64,000 nt of DNA from Gallionella sp. (GTDB taxonomy: Bacteria; Pseudomonadota; Gammaproteobacteria; Burkholderiales; Gallionellaceae). Shown here in pieces: positions 55,840 to 64,000 of this stretch. The notes below the pieces were generated by a model. It was not told the DNA's origin, searched no databases, and was given only the letters and a program-made list of their open reading frames with translations. The position numbers and the translations under genes are program-made. Location: assembly GCA_028710525.1 (NCBI GenBank), contig JAQTTY010000002.1, positions 183,959 through 247,958 on the forward strand. The letters run 5' to 3'. Positions within the stretch are counted from its first letter, which is position 1. The number at the start of each line of letters is the position of its first letter.

Positions 55840-56445
55840 ATGAGCAACAAGATAAAGCTTATCCTCGATCAAATATCAGCGCTCGAAGATGAATTAAAAA
55901 TCGCCGTCGAAGAACACCAAGAAAGCTTACGTTATCAGATAGAAGGCAAACGTATCACATTCGAGCGTGCTGTCCGTGAAGTTCACCTTAAGGTCAGGCA
56001 GGGCGTCTTCAATTGGTTTTTGACCGTCAGACCACAAAACTACCTGACCGCCCCTGTCATATACGGCATGATCGTACCGATGGTCATATTCGATCTATCT
56101 ATCAGCATTTATCAGATACTTTGCTTTCCCATCTATGGGATTGCCAGAGTGCGGCGTACAAGTTATATCTTGTTCGACCATCAACATCTGGCTTACCTGA
56201 ACATCATTGAGAAATTTGATTGTATGTATTGCTCATATGCGGTCGGATTGCTGGCTTATGCTCAAGAGATCACAGCACGTACCGAACAATATTTTTGCCC
56301 AATCAAACATGCCCGCAAAATATTAAGTGCTCATGCGCGTTATGCCAACTTTTTGAACTATGGCGAAGCTGATGATTTTCATATCAAGCTCGAGGAATAT
56401 CGAACTGCACTGGCAAAAGAGGCCTTGCAAGCAAAAGAGTCATGA
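55840..56445 (+). CDS. Conserved membrane protein of unknown function
   Basis: 201 residues from the ATG at 55840. The N-terminus is a charged coiled coil (DQISALEDELKIAVEEHQES). One or two membrane segments follow (TAPVIYGMIVPMVIFDLSIS, IYQILCFPIYGIARV), then YILFDHQHLAYLNIIEKFDC and a Cys-rich block (CMYCSYAVGLLAYAQEITAR, EQYFCPIKHAR). I recall similar unnamed proteins in other beta- and gammaproteobacteria but cannot name a family. The CxxC and later Cys may bind a metal or form disulfides. Confidence 0.75.
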   Translation: MSNKIKLILDQISALEDELKIAVEEHQESLRYQIEGKRITFERAVREVHLKVRQGVFNWFLTVRPQNYLTAPVIYGMIVPMVIFDLSISIYQILCFPIYGIARVRRTSYILFDHQHLAYLNIIEKFDCMYCSYAVGLLAYAQEITARTEQYFCPIKHARKILSAHARYANFLNYGEADDFHIKLEEYRTALAKEALQAKES

Positions 56446-56644
56446 GGCGGACTTGCAGGAGGTGAGTGCGATCCATTAGTAGTTGAGTCCTGCAGATTAG
56501 GGATTTTATTATCATCTGCTTGTCCGCAGCCATTCACTGCCGCTAACGTGCTTAGTGTTAACCGAGATAAGTCATCGCTTACGTTTGACAAACACCTGTT
56601 TGAAAACTACATTGCACCTCCCCCCAAGCTTAGTCATCACTGCC

Positions 56645-57697
56645 ATGCGATCAGTCTTTCCTCTAGCTTTCCTCGCCCTCGTACTTTCTGCGTGTAGCAA
56701 AGAGGCTCCCCCACCGCAGGTGGGCGAACGTCCGGCCTTGACCCAAGTGGTTGGTGCACAAGCAGGTACAGGGCCTTATAGCTATAGCGGCGAGATACGC
56801 GCGCGACATGAAGTGGCGATGGGCTTCCGTATCGGCGGCAAGGTCACGCAGCGTCTGGTGGATGCCGGGGCGCGCGTCAAAGCGGGGCAGGTGTTGGCGC
56901 GCTTGGATGGTGCGGATGCAGGGCTGCAAGTCGGGGCGGCGGATGCGCAATACCAGTTGGCTCTGGCCGAGGTGAAGCGCTATCGCTTGTTGGTCAGCAA
57001 GAACTTCGTCAGTCAGTCCGCATTGGATACCAAAGAAGCGGCGCTCAAGGCTTTGAGCGCGCAAGCCGGCCTAGCTGGAAATCTATCTTCTTATACGAGC
57101 TTGGTCGCCGATAAGGCCGGCATCGTCACGGCCACGTTGGCCGAAGCAGGGCAAGTGGTTGCCGCAGGGCAATCGGTGCTGCGGGTGGCGCAGGACGGTG
57201 AGCGTGAAGTCGCTATCGCGATTCCCGAGAGCCAATATGTAGGCATCAAGGTCGGCATGAAAGCGGAGGTGGTGCTGTGGTCTGAGCTGGGTGAGGACAA
57301 GGTGCGCAGCGGTCAGGTGCGCGAACTCTCGCCTGCCGCTGATACGGTGAGCCGCACCTATGCGGCACGAATCGCGCTGGATGATGACAACGCGCCCTTG
57401 GGCATGACCGCGCAAGTGCGCTTGGCAACAGCCTCACACGCCCAGTCCAGCGCCGAACTGGTGGTACCACTTTCAGCATTGTTCCAGCAAGGCGAACAGA
57501 TCGCACTCTGGATAGTCGCACCCGATCACAGCGTCAGTCTGCGTCCAGTGCAGATTGCCTCCTACCGCGACGATGGTGCGGTGATACGCAGTGGGATAGT
57601 GGCCGGCGAACGTATCGTCAGCGCTGGCGTACACAAGCTCTACGCGGGTGAGAAGATTAAAGCGATAGAAGCACGTGCGGCGGAAGCTTCGCGATGA
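56645..57697 (+). CDS. RND efflux periplasmic adaptor (membrane fusion lipoprotein)
   Basis: 350 residues from the ATG at 56645. Lipobox LSAC (Cys near 16), then the adaptor pattern: SGEIRARHEVAMGFRIGGKV, VKAGQVLARLDGAD, an alpha-hairpin (about 100-150), ADKAGIVTATLAEAGQVVAA and a beta-barrel domain. It bridges an inner-membrane RND pump to an outer-membrane channel; no TolC-like gene is in the window. The stop overlaps the pump gene start (ATGA). Confidence 0.92.
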   Translation: MRSVFPLAFLALVLSACSKEAPPPQVGERPALTQVVGAQAGTGPYSYSGEIRARHEVAMGFRIGGKVTQRLVDAGARVKAGQVLARLDGADAGLQVGAADAQYQLALAEVKRYRLLVSKNFVSQSALDTKEAALKALSAQAGLAGNLSSYTSLVADKAGIVTATLAEAGQVVAAGQSVLRVAQDGEREVAIAIPESQYVGIKVGMKAEVVLWSELGEDKVRSGQVRELSPAADTVSRTYAARIALDDDNAPLGMTAQVRLATASHAQSSAELVVPLSALFQQGEQIALWIVAPDHSVSLRPVQIASYRDDGAVIRSGIVAGERIVSAGVHKLYAGEKIKAIEARAAEASR

Positions 57698-60600
57698 AGG
57701 GCCCCAATCTATCCGCTTGGGCGCTCAAGCACCAGCAGATGGTGGTCTATCTGATTGTGGTACTGACCTTCGCAGGAATCATCTCCTATCTCAATCTGGG
57801 CCGTGCCGAAGATCCTGATTTCACCTTCAAGGTGATGGTGGTGCGTACGCTGTGGCCGGGCGCGACTGCCCAGCAAGTGGAGCGCGAACTCACCGAGCGT
57901 ATCGAAAAGAAAGTGCAGGAAACCCCTTGGGTGGACGTGGTGCGTTCTGCTTCCAAGCCCGGCGAGTCCCTGGTGTTCATTATCCTCAAGGACTACACGC
58001 CCAAGAAAGATGTGCCCGAAGCTTGGTATCAGGTGCGCAAGAAGCTCAACGATATCCAACTTACTTTACCCGCTGGGGTGATCGGCCCTTTCCCGAATGA
58101 CGAGTTCGGCGATATCGACATCAATATCTTCGCCCTGACCGGCGACGGTTTCGATTTGCCCGCCTTGCGCCGTTACGCCGACCGTATCGCGTTGGACTTG
58201 AAACAGGTGCCGGATGTGAAGCGTGTCGAGCTGATAGGCGTGCAGGATGAGAAGGTCTATATCGATATTGCGCCGCAACGCTTGGCCAGTCTGGGCGTGA
58301 CACCGACACAGATAGCCGAGGCCCTGCAGAAGCAGAACAGCGTGCATCCTTCAGGACAGATAGAGACGGATAGTGATCGCATCCGCATGCGCGTCAGCGG
58401 TGAGTTCGATAGCGTGGCGCAGATACGTAATGCCGACCTGCTGGTAAACGGCCAGCATCTGCGTCTGGGCGATATCGCCAAAGTGACACGCGGTCTAGCT
58501 GATCCACCCAGCCCGCGTATGCGTGTGGAAGGTCAACCTGCGATAGGATTGGGCGTGGTGATGGAGAAGGGCGGCAACGTCATCGATCTAGGAGAGCATC
58601 TCAAGATCGCGATGCAACAGGAACAGGCGCTATTGCCGGTGGGTGTGGATGTGCATGTTGTAGCCAACCAACCTGAGGTTGTGCATGGCTCTATCCATCT
58701 GTTCGAGAGTTCTCTGACCGAGGCTATCCTCATCGTTTTGGCGGTGTCCTTCCTCAGTCTAGGCTGGCGTACTGGCACGGTGGTGGCGCTGTCGATCCCA
58801 CTGGTGCTGATGATCACCTTCTTTATGATGAAGATCTTCGGCATCGATCTACAGCGCATCTCTTTGGGCGCACTGGTTATTGCGTTGGGCTTGCTGGTGG
58901 ATGATGCCATCATCGCGGTGGAGATGATGGTGGTGAAAATGGAGCAGGGCTGGGACCGCTTCAAGGCTGCCACCTACGCCTATACTTCGACGGCTTTCCC
59001 TATGCTGACCGGCACGCTTATCACCGCAGCCGCGTTCACCCCGGTGGGTTTCTCCAAATCGGCCGCCAGCGAATACACCTTCTCTATCTTCGCAGTGGTC
59101 ACCATCGCCTTGCTCACTTCATGGGTAGTGGCTGTGGTGTTCACGCCCTATCTAGGCTACAAGCTGCTAGACCCAAAGAAGCTTATCGCGCAGGCGCAGA
59201 AACATGGGGCGGACATCTATGACACACCTTTTTATCGCCGCTTCCGGCGTTTACTGGAAGGCTGTCTGCGCCATCGCTGGAAGGTCATCATCGCCACGGT
59301 GTTGATCTTCGTCGTGTCCATGGTGCTGTTTGGTAAGTTCGTGCAGAAGCAGTTCTTCCCCAGTGCCAGTCGCTTGGAGTTAATGGTGGATGTATGGTTG
59401 CCACAAGGTGCGGCGCTCAAAGCTACTGAAGCGGAAGTGAAGCGCATCGAGCAGTTGGTGGCCAAAGACGACGGTATCGCGTCTTACTCTTCCTATATAG
59501 GCAACGGCGCACCGCGCTATTTCTTGTCGCTGGATCAGCAGTTGTTCGCGGATAATTTCGGTCAGTTCGTGCTCATCACCAAGGGACTGAAAGAGCGCGA
59601 AGAGGTCAAGAAGCGTTTAGAAGCGCAGTTCGCCGACAGCGAATTCGCACCTATACGTGTGCGTGTGGTGCGACTGGAGAACGGCCCTCCCACGGGCTAT
59701 CCCGTGCAGTTCCGCGTGATGGGTGAAGACCTCGCGGTGATACGTTCGGTATCCGAACAGGTCGCTGCTTTGATGCGTGCCGATACGCATCTGCAGAACG
59801 TGAACTTCGATTGGAACGAGCGTATCAAGAGTGTGCGCGTGGTGGTGGATCAGGCCCGCGCCCGTGAGCTGGGCACCTCTAGCCAGGAAATTTCACAAGC
59901 GCTTCAAGCTTGGATGGGTGGCGTGGCGCTGACGCAGTATCGCGAGGGTGATCAACTCATCGATGTGGTGTGGCGCGGTGGTGCGGCCGATGTGCAGTCG
60001 CTCAACCGCTTGCCGGAATTGGACATCCCTTTGCCCGGCGGTCGTCATGTGCCTTTGGCGCAGCTCGCCAAACTGCAACCCATACAAGAAGAGGGCATCG
60101 TGTGGCGGCGCAATCGACTACCAACGCTGACGGTGCGGGCTGACATGGCGGATAGCACCCAGCCTGCTACGGCCTCCGCCTCTATGAATGTGAAGCTCGC
60201 CGATATCCGCGCCCAACTGCCAGCTGGTTACCGCATCGAGACTGGCGGCAGCGTAGAGGAATCAGCCAAGGGTGAGACCGCAATCGCGGCAGTGATGCCG
60301 TTGATGTTGGTTGGTGTCATCACCTTGTTGATGATCCAGTTGCAGAGCATACGGCGTACGGTGATGGTGCTGCTCACCGCGCCGCTGGGTTTGATCGGTG
60401 TGGCGCTGGCGCTGCTGATCTTCCAAGTCCCGTTTGGCTTCGTCGCTAATCTAGGCTTCATCGCGCTGGCGGGGATGATCATGCGTAACTCGGTGATCTT
60501 GGTGGACCAGATTCGGCAAGACGAAGAGGAGGGCAAGTCACAGTGGGAAGCCATCATCGGCTCCACGGTGCGCCGCTTCCGGCCTATCGTGTTGACCGCA

Positions 60601-60765
60601 TCCGCCGCGATACTGGCGATGATCCCACTCACCCGTCAGGTGTTCTGGGGGCCGATGGCAGTGACCATCATGGGTGGATTGGTCGTAGCGACATTGCTGA
60701 CTTGTCTGTTCTTGCCAGCGTTGTATGCTGCTTGGTACAAAGTTAGAGAACATCAAGGGAGATAG
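57694..60765 (+). CDS. RND efflux permease (AcrB/HAE-type)
   Basis: 1023 residues, full length. Twelve membrane helices in two halves, each with a large periplasmic loop. Markers: LNLGRAEDPDFTFKVMVVRT near the start, the proton-relay GLLVDDAIIAVEMMVVKMEQ, and in the second half GLIGVALALLIFQVPFGFVA and GMIMRNSVILVDQI. It is a proton-driven exporter of hydrophobic compounds; specificity unknown. Cotranscribed with the adaptor and the c-di-GMP gene. Confidence 0.94.
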   Translation: MKGPNLSAWALKHQQMVVYLIVVLTFAGIISYLNLGRAEDPDFTFKVMVVRTLWPGATAQQVERELTERIEKKVQETPWVDVVRSASKPGESLVFIILKDYTPKKDVPEAWYQVRKKLNDIQLTLPAGVIGPFPNDEFGDIDINIFALTGDGFDLPALRRYADRIALDLKQVPDVKRVELIGVQDEKVYIDIAPQRLASLGVTPTQIAEALQKQNSVHPSGQIETDSDRIRMRVSGEFDSVAQIRNADLLVNGQHLRLGDIAKVTRGLADPPSPRMRVEGQPAIGLGVVMEKGGNVIDLGEHLKIAMQQEQALLPVGVDVHVVANQPEVVHGSIHLFESSLTEAILIVLAVSFLSLGWRTGTVVALSIPLVLMITFFMMKIFGIDLQRISLGALVIALGLLVDDAIIAVEMMVVKMEQGWDRFKAATYAYTSTAFPMLTGTLITAAAFTPVGFSKSAASEYTFSIFAVVTIALLTSWVVAVVFTPYLGYKLLDPKKLIAQAQKHGADIYDTPFYRRFRRLLEGCLRHRWKVIIATVLIFVVSMVLFGKFVQKQFFPSASRLELMVDVWLPQGAALKATEAEVKRIEQLVAKDDGIASYSSYIGNGAPRYFLSLDQQLFADNFGQFVLITKGLKEREEVKKRLEAQFADSEFAPIRVRVVRLENGPPTGYPVQFRVMGEDLAVIRSVSEQVAALMRADTHLQNVNFDWNERIKSVRVVVDQARARELGTSSQEISQALQAWMGGVALTQYREGDQLIDVVWRGGAADVQSLNRLPELDIPLPGGRHVPLAQLAKLQPIQEEGIVWRRNRLPTLTVRADMADSTQPATASASMNVKLADIRAQLPAGYRIETGGSVEESAKGETAIAAVMPLMLVGVITLLMIQLQSIRRTVMVLLTAPLGLIGVALALLIFQVPFGFVANLGFIALAGMIMRNSVILVDQIRQDEEEGKSQWEAIIGSTVRRFRPIVLTASAAILAMIPLTRQVFWGPMAVTIMGGLVVATLLTCLFLPALYAAWYKVREHQGR

Positions 60766-60767
60766 TC

Positions 60768-63700
60768 TTGTCCGGTTTTAGGCAGTCTACGTTCTCGCGC
60801 CATCTGCTCTGGCTGATCCTCACGTTCGGCGTGTCGGTCACGGTGTTCGTGCTGTATGCCACTTCCGAGAAGCGCATAGACCGAGCCCATGAGCAGCGCC
60901 AACTGTCTTTCCGATTGTGCGAAGAGTTGCATGACTCGTCTGATGACCTGACACGTATGGTGCGCACCTACGTGGTGACCGGCAATCCACTGTTCAAGAA
61001 GCACTATCAAGAGATACTGGATATCCGGAATGGTTTCGCCGCTAGGCCTAAGGAGTATGAGGCCCTCTATTGGGAACTAGTGCTGGAAGACGATGTGCGT
61101 CCGCGACCTGCTGATGGTGAGCGAGTGGCGATACTAGAACGGATGCGCCGTGCTGGTTTTACCGCCCAGGAGTTCGCGCGTCTCGAAACAGCCAAAGCCA
61201 ATTCCGATGCGCTCAGCAAGATAGAGGTCGAGGCGATGCGCTTGAGTGAGCGTGGCGGCTTGGATGCCGAAGCGCAACGTAGGCGTGCAACGCTGATGTT
61301 ATATAGCCCTGAATATCATCATGCCAAAGCCGAGATTATGCGGCCGATACAGGAAGTCTATGACAGCGTTGAGAGCCGTACTCTAGCTGCAGTCCATGAG
61401 GCCGAGCAACGTGCCTTGCAGATGCTGATATTGATGTTCGCCTTGATCTTGATACTGATGTTCGTCATGTGGCGTACCTATCGCGCCCTGCGCGACACAT
61501 TAGGGGGCAGCGTGGAGGAAGTGCGCTATCGCATCGAACGTATCGCTGCCGGCGACCTTGCTCGCGATACGGCGAGTGCCACGCCTAAGCAGAACACTGT
61601 GGCAGCTTGGTTGTTAGAGATGCAGAACAAGTTGTACGACGGGCAGCACGAGCAACGCCAATTGACCAAACGCTTAGCAGCTGAGAAAGAGCGCGCTCAA
61701 GTCACCTTGTCCTGCATAGGTGACGCAGTCATCACCACCGATGCGCAAGGAAATGTTGCTTTCATGAATCTGGTCGCGATCCGATTGACCGGCCACACTC
61801 TAGCAGAAGCCATGGGGCAACCTTTGACCGCCGTGTTCAAGATCATCCATGAGGCGACACGCCAGACGTTGGAGAACCCAGTAGAGAAGGCGATTCGGCT
61901 GGGCAAGACCATGGTGATGGGCAGCCATACCGTGTTGATCTCGCGCGACAGAACCGAATACAACATCGAAGATTCGGCCGCGCCTATCTTCCTTGAGAGT
62001 GGCGAGTTGATCGGTTGCGTGCTGGTGTTCCATGACGTCACCGAAAAGCATAGATTGTTAAGTGATGTACGTTGGCAGGCCGGGCACGACGTGCTGACCG
62101 GTCTACCCAACCGAGCCTTACTAGCAGACCGTTTCGATCGGGCACTGCTACATGCGCAGCGTCAAGAAGAGCGCTTAGTGGTGTGCCTGCTGGACTTAGA
62201 TGACTTTAAACCAGTCAATGATTTGCACGGCCATGTGGTCGGTGATCAATTGCTGGTCGAGGCAGCAGAAAGACTCACCGCACTGTTGCGTGCCGAGGAT
62301 ACAGTGGCACGTATGGGCGGGGATGAATTCGCACTGCTGTTGGGCGGAGTGCATACACTGGAAGAGGCACGCCTGACTTTGCAGCGTTTGATTGCGGCCA
62401 TGGTTGAACCCTATTTCATCGACGGCAACACCATCATGGTCTCGGCCAGCATAGGAGCAGTGGTTTATCCCGATGACGATGCGGATTCAGACACACTGTT
62501 GCGCCACGCCGATCAGGCGATGTATGCGGCCAAACAATCCGGTCGCAATCGTTTCCATTTCTTCGATGTGCTTCAAGACAAAGAGATACAAGACACCCAT
62601 CAGCAGATTGAGGAATTGAGCACCTCGCTAGCTAATCACCAGTTACGTCTGCTTTACCAACCCAAGGTGGATATGCGCAGTGGAGCGATTGCCGGTATAG
62701 AGGCTTTGCTACGTTGGCAGCATCCGAAGCGTGGCTTATTGCTGCCTAGCGACTTCTTGCGCGTGGCGGAGGATACCGATCTAATCGTGGCGATAGGGGA
62801 GTGGGTGATCGAGCAAGCGCTGCATCAGATCGCAGCCTGGCGTGAGCAAGGTAAAGACTGGCTGGTGAGCGTGAACATCTCGGCGCGTCACTTCCGCAAT
62901 CCAGACTTCGCAGAACAACTCAAAGTCATCCTCAAACGTCATCGCGAAGTTCCGCCGCAATACCTGCGCATCGAGATATTGGAATCAGTCGCGGTGAAGA
63001 ACCTCGAGCAGATCAGGCAGACCATACTGCAATGCCAAGACTTGGGCGTGAGTTTTGCGTTGGATGATTTTGGTACCGGCTACTCCTCGCTCAGTTATCT
63101 TAAGCATCTGCCGGTCGAGGTGCTCAAGATAGACCAATCCTTTGTGCGCGACATGCTGGAGGACAGAGAAGATCTGGCGCTGGTAGAAGCCATTATCAGT
63201 CTGGCAAAAGTGTTCAAGTGTCAGGTGATTGCGGAAGGGGTGGAGACCGTGGAGCAGGGCACATTGCTGATGCGACTGGGTTGCGATGTGGTGCAGGGCT
63301 ATGCCATCGCACATCCCATGCCCGCTGCAGATGTGCCGGCATGGAGCGAACGTTATGTGCCGGAAGCCGAGTGGCTTATGTGGACAGATTTGCAATGGCC
63401 TTTACAGGACATCCCCTTGATGGTGGCTGCGCATGAACATATCAAATGGGTAGAGAGCATCGCCGCCGCACTTGATAATGCCGAAACACGTATCAATACG
63501 GATAAGTTGTTGGATCATCACGGTTGCCGCTTTGGCGAGTGGTATGACGGCGAGGGAGGTACGCGTTATGCACATCTGCCTGAATTCGCCCAAGTACAGG
63601 CTGTGCACATGCAAGTGCACAGGCTAGGAGTGGAAGTCATCTTGATGCGCGACGCGGGGGATATGGTCGCCGCACGTGGTCTGCTATCGGAACTACATGC

Positions 63701-63803
63701 CTGCAAAGACAGCATCCTGTCTGAACTGAGCCTGCTGCAAGTAGCCCTGAGCAAGGCCCAGCGCGGCGCATTGCCTCAAGATAAAAGGTTACCCAAGAGC
63801 TGA
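60768..63803 (+). CDS. GGDEF-EAL protein with PAS and C-terminal CZB domain
   Basis: 1011 residues from a TTG start with AAGGGAG upstream, two bases after the pump gene. Membrane helices at about 12-29 and 220-237 flank a helical periplasmic sensor. A PAS domain follows (about 300-430: CIGDAVITTDAQGNVAFMN). The GGDEF motif is intact (near 517-521, RMGGDEFALLL), as is EAL (645-647, GIEALLRW, with DDFGTGYSSLSYL). The last 110 residues form a CZB zinc-binding domain (HIKW, CRFGEW, HMQVH). It likely makes and breaks c-di-GMP, with zinc control inferred. Confidence 0.92.
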   Translation: MSGFRQSTFSRHLLWLILTFGVSVTVFVLYATSEKRIDRAHEQRQLSFRLCEELHDSSDDLTRMVRTYVVTGNPLFKKHYQEILDIRNGFAARPKEYEALYWELVLEDDVRPRPADGERVAILERMRRAGFTAQEFARLETAKANSDALSKIEVEAMRLSERGGLDAEAQRRRATLMLYSPEYHHAKAEIMRPIQEVYDSVESRTLAAVHEAEQRALQMLILMFALILILMFVMWRTYRALRDTLGGSVEEVRYRIERIAAGDLARDTASATPKQNTVAAWLLEMQNKLYDGQHEQRQLTKRLAAEKERAQVTLSCIGDAVITTDAQGNVAFMNLVAIRLTGHTLAEAMGQPLTAVFKIIHEATRQTLENPVEKAIRLGKTMVMGSHTVLISRDRTEYNIEDSAAPIFLESGELIGCVLVFHDVTEKHRLLSDVRWQAGHDVLTGLPNRALLADRFDRALLHAQRQEERLVVCLLDLDDFKPVNDLHGHVVGDQLLVEAAERLTALLRAEDTVARMGGDEFALLLGGVHTLEEARLTLQRLIAAMVEPYFIDGNTIMVSASIGAVVYPDDDADSDTLLRHADQAMYAAKQSGRNRFHFFDVLQDKEIQDTHQQIEELSTSLANHQLRLLYQPKVDMRSGAIAGIEALLRWQHPKRGLLLPSDFLRVAEDTDLIVAIGEWVIEQALHQIAAWREQGKDWLVSVNISARHFRNPDFAEQLKVILKRHREVPPQYLRIEILESVAVKNLEQIRQTILQCQDLGVSFALDDFGTGYSSLSYLKHLPVEVLKIDQSFVRDMLEDREDLALVEAIISLAKVFKCQVIAEGVETVEQGTLLMRLGCDVVQGYAIAHPMPAADVPAWSERYVPEAEWLMWTDLQWPLQDIPLMVAAHEHIKWVESIAAALDNAETRINTDKLLDHHGCRFGEWYDGEGGTRYAHLPEFAQVQAVHMQVHRLGVEVILMRDAGDMVAARGLLSELHACKDSILSELSLLQVALSKAQRGALPQDKRLPKS

Positions 63804-63824
63804 TCGTTTCCTCAAGTGAGGTGG

Positions 63825-64000
63825 TTACCGAAGAAGTTTGAAGATAGCTCTCAGCTTACGCTGAATCTGCCTGTGGACCAGGAAGGGATTGAGCGATTTG
63901 ATTTGTGCCGATAGCTTTTCTTTGGTGTCTTGCGGTACATCGGGATGGTCGAGTACACGTTGGGCGGGCGTGATTGGCTGACTGTGATTCCTAACCCATT
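63825..64000 (-). CDS. C-terminal tail of a transposase/integrase-like protein, partial
   Basis: The minus strand is open from the right edge to a TAA at 63825-63827, giving about 58 residues: NHSQPITPAQRVLDHPDVPQ, DTKEKLSAQIKSLNPFLVHR and QIQRKLRAIFKLLR. The pattern TPAQRVL, KLSAQIKSLNPF and the basic helical end resembles the C-terminus of integrase-core (DDE) transposases. The body lies outside the window, so it could be a complete IS or a remnant. Confidence 0.5.
   Translation of the reverse strand, partial: WVRNHSQPITPAQRVLDHPDVPQDTKEKLSAQIKSLNPFLVHRQIQRKLRAIFKLLR

Overview
The window looks like chromosomal DNA of a free-living betaproteobacterium. Gene content and order (cysI-DUF934-cysH-cysD-cysN, pyrG-kdsA-eno-ftsB, the betaproteobacterial CobD/CbiB-family gene, PPi-dependent phosphofructokinase, encapsulated-ferritin-type protein) recall Nitrosomonadales/Gallionellaceae. 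That placement is inference from content; no rRNA or other taxonomic marker gene was seen. There is no CRISPR array, no tRNA I could recognise and no complete mobile element.

Layout. (1) 1-6471, minus strand: a signalling block. A Crp/Fnr-family regulator leads into a CHASE3/three-PAS hybrid histidine kinase, two tandem REC-PAS proteins and a PAS protein cut by the left edge. (2) 6.9-24 kb: an envelope and stress region. It holds four DUF3494 (ice-binding-like) lipoproteins, a MIP channel, a minus-strand operon (DUF4398 lipoprotein, OmpA-like lipoprotein, DUF3309, YqjD/YqjE/YqjK, an EncFtn-type ferritin, a PqiA-like protein), a FitAB/VapBC toxin-antitoxin pair, several tiny membrane proteins, an AI-2E family permease, an OmpA porin, two BON-domain lipoproteins, a coiled-coil protein and a LapA-domain protein. 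(3) 24-33.4 kb: mntP, a nitroreductase, cysB, then a divergent sulfate-assimilation cluster (TauE-type permease, small unknown ORF, cysI, DUF934, cysH, cysD, cysN). (4) 33.5-45 kb: pyrG-kdsA-eno-ftsB, folD, ppa, pfp, two methyltransferases, a CobD-like protein and srkA. (5) 45-55 kb: housekeeping genes (rsgA, pterin dehydratase, cytochrome c, M48 peptidase, orn, usp, Lon-like protease, hemH, hrcA). (6) 55-64 kb: FAA hydrolase, an unknown membrane protein, an RND efflux pair fused by overlap to a GGDEF-EAL-CZB protein, and a transposase-like tail at the right edge.

Main observation. Eight CRP-type palindromes (TGTG-N8-CACA/G, usually TGTGC-N6-GCACG) lie upstream of the Crp/Fnr gene itself, the PAS/REC genes, the DUF3494 lipoproteins, the DUF4398/OmpA/Yqj/EncFtn operon, a frameshifted small gene and possibly the permease. 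In most of them a -10-like hexamer (GATAAG, GATGAT, GAAGAT, TAGCAT and similar) sits at the same offset, about 37 bases after the first base of the palindrome. That is the geometry of class II Crp activation. I read this as one local regulon: PAS/REC sensing and a Crp-like activator controlling a secreted ice-binding-like and envelope-stress programme that also includes an encapsulin-less EncFtn ferritin.

Other oddities: a duplicated 3' end of cysH, a dispersed inverted repeat (three copies), a gene broken at an A6 tract, and a divergent ppa/pfp pair acting on the same pyrophosphate pool.
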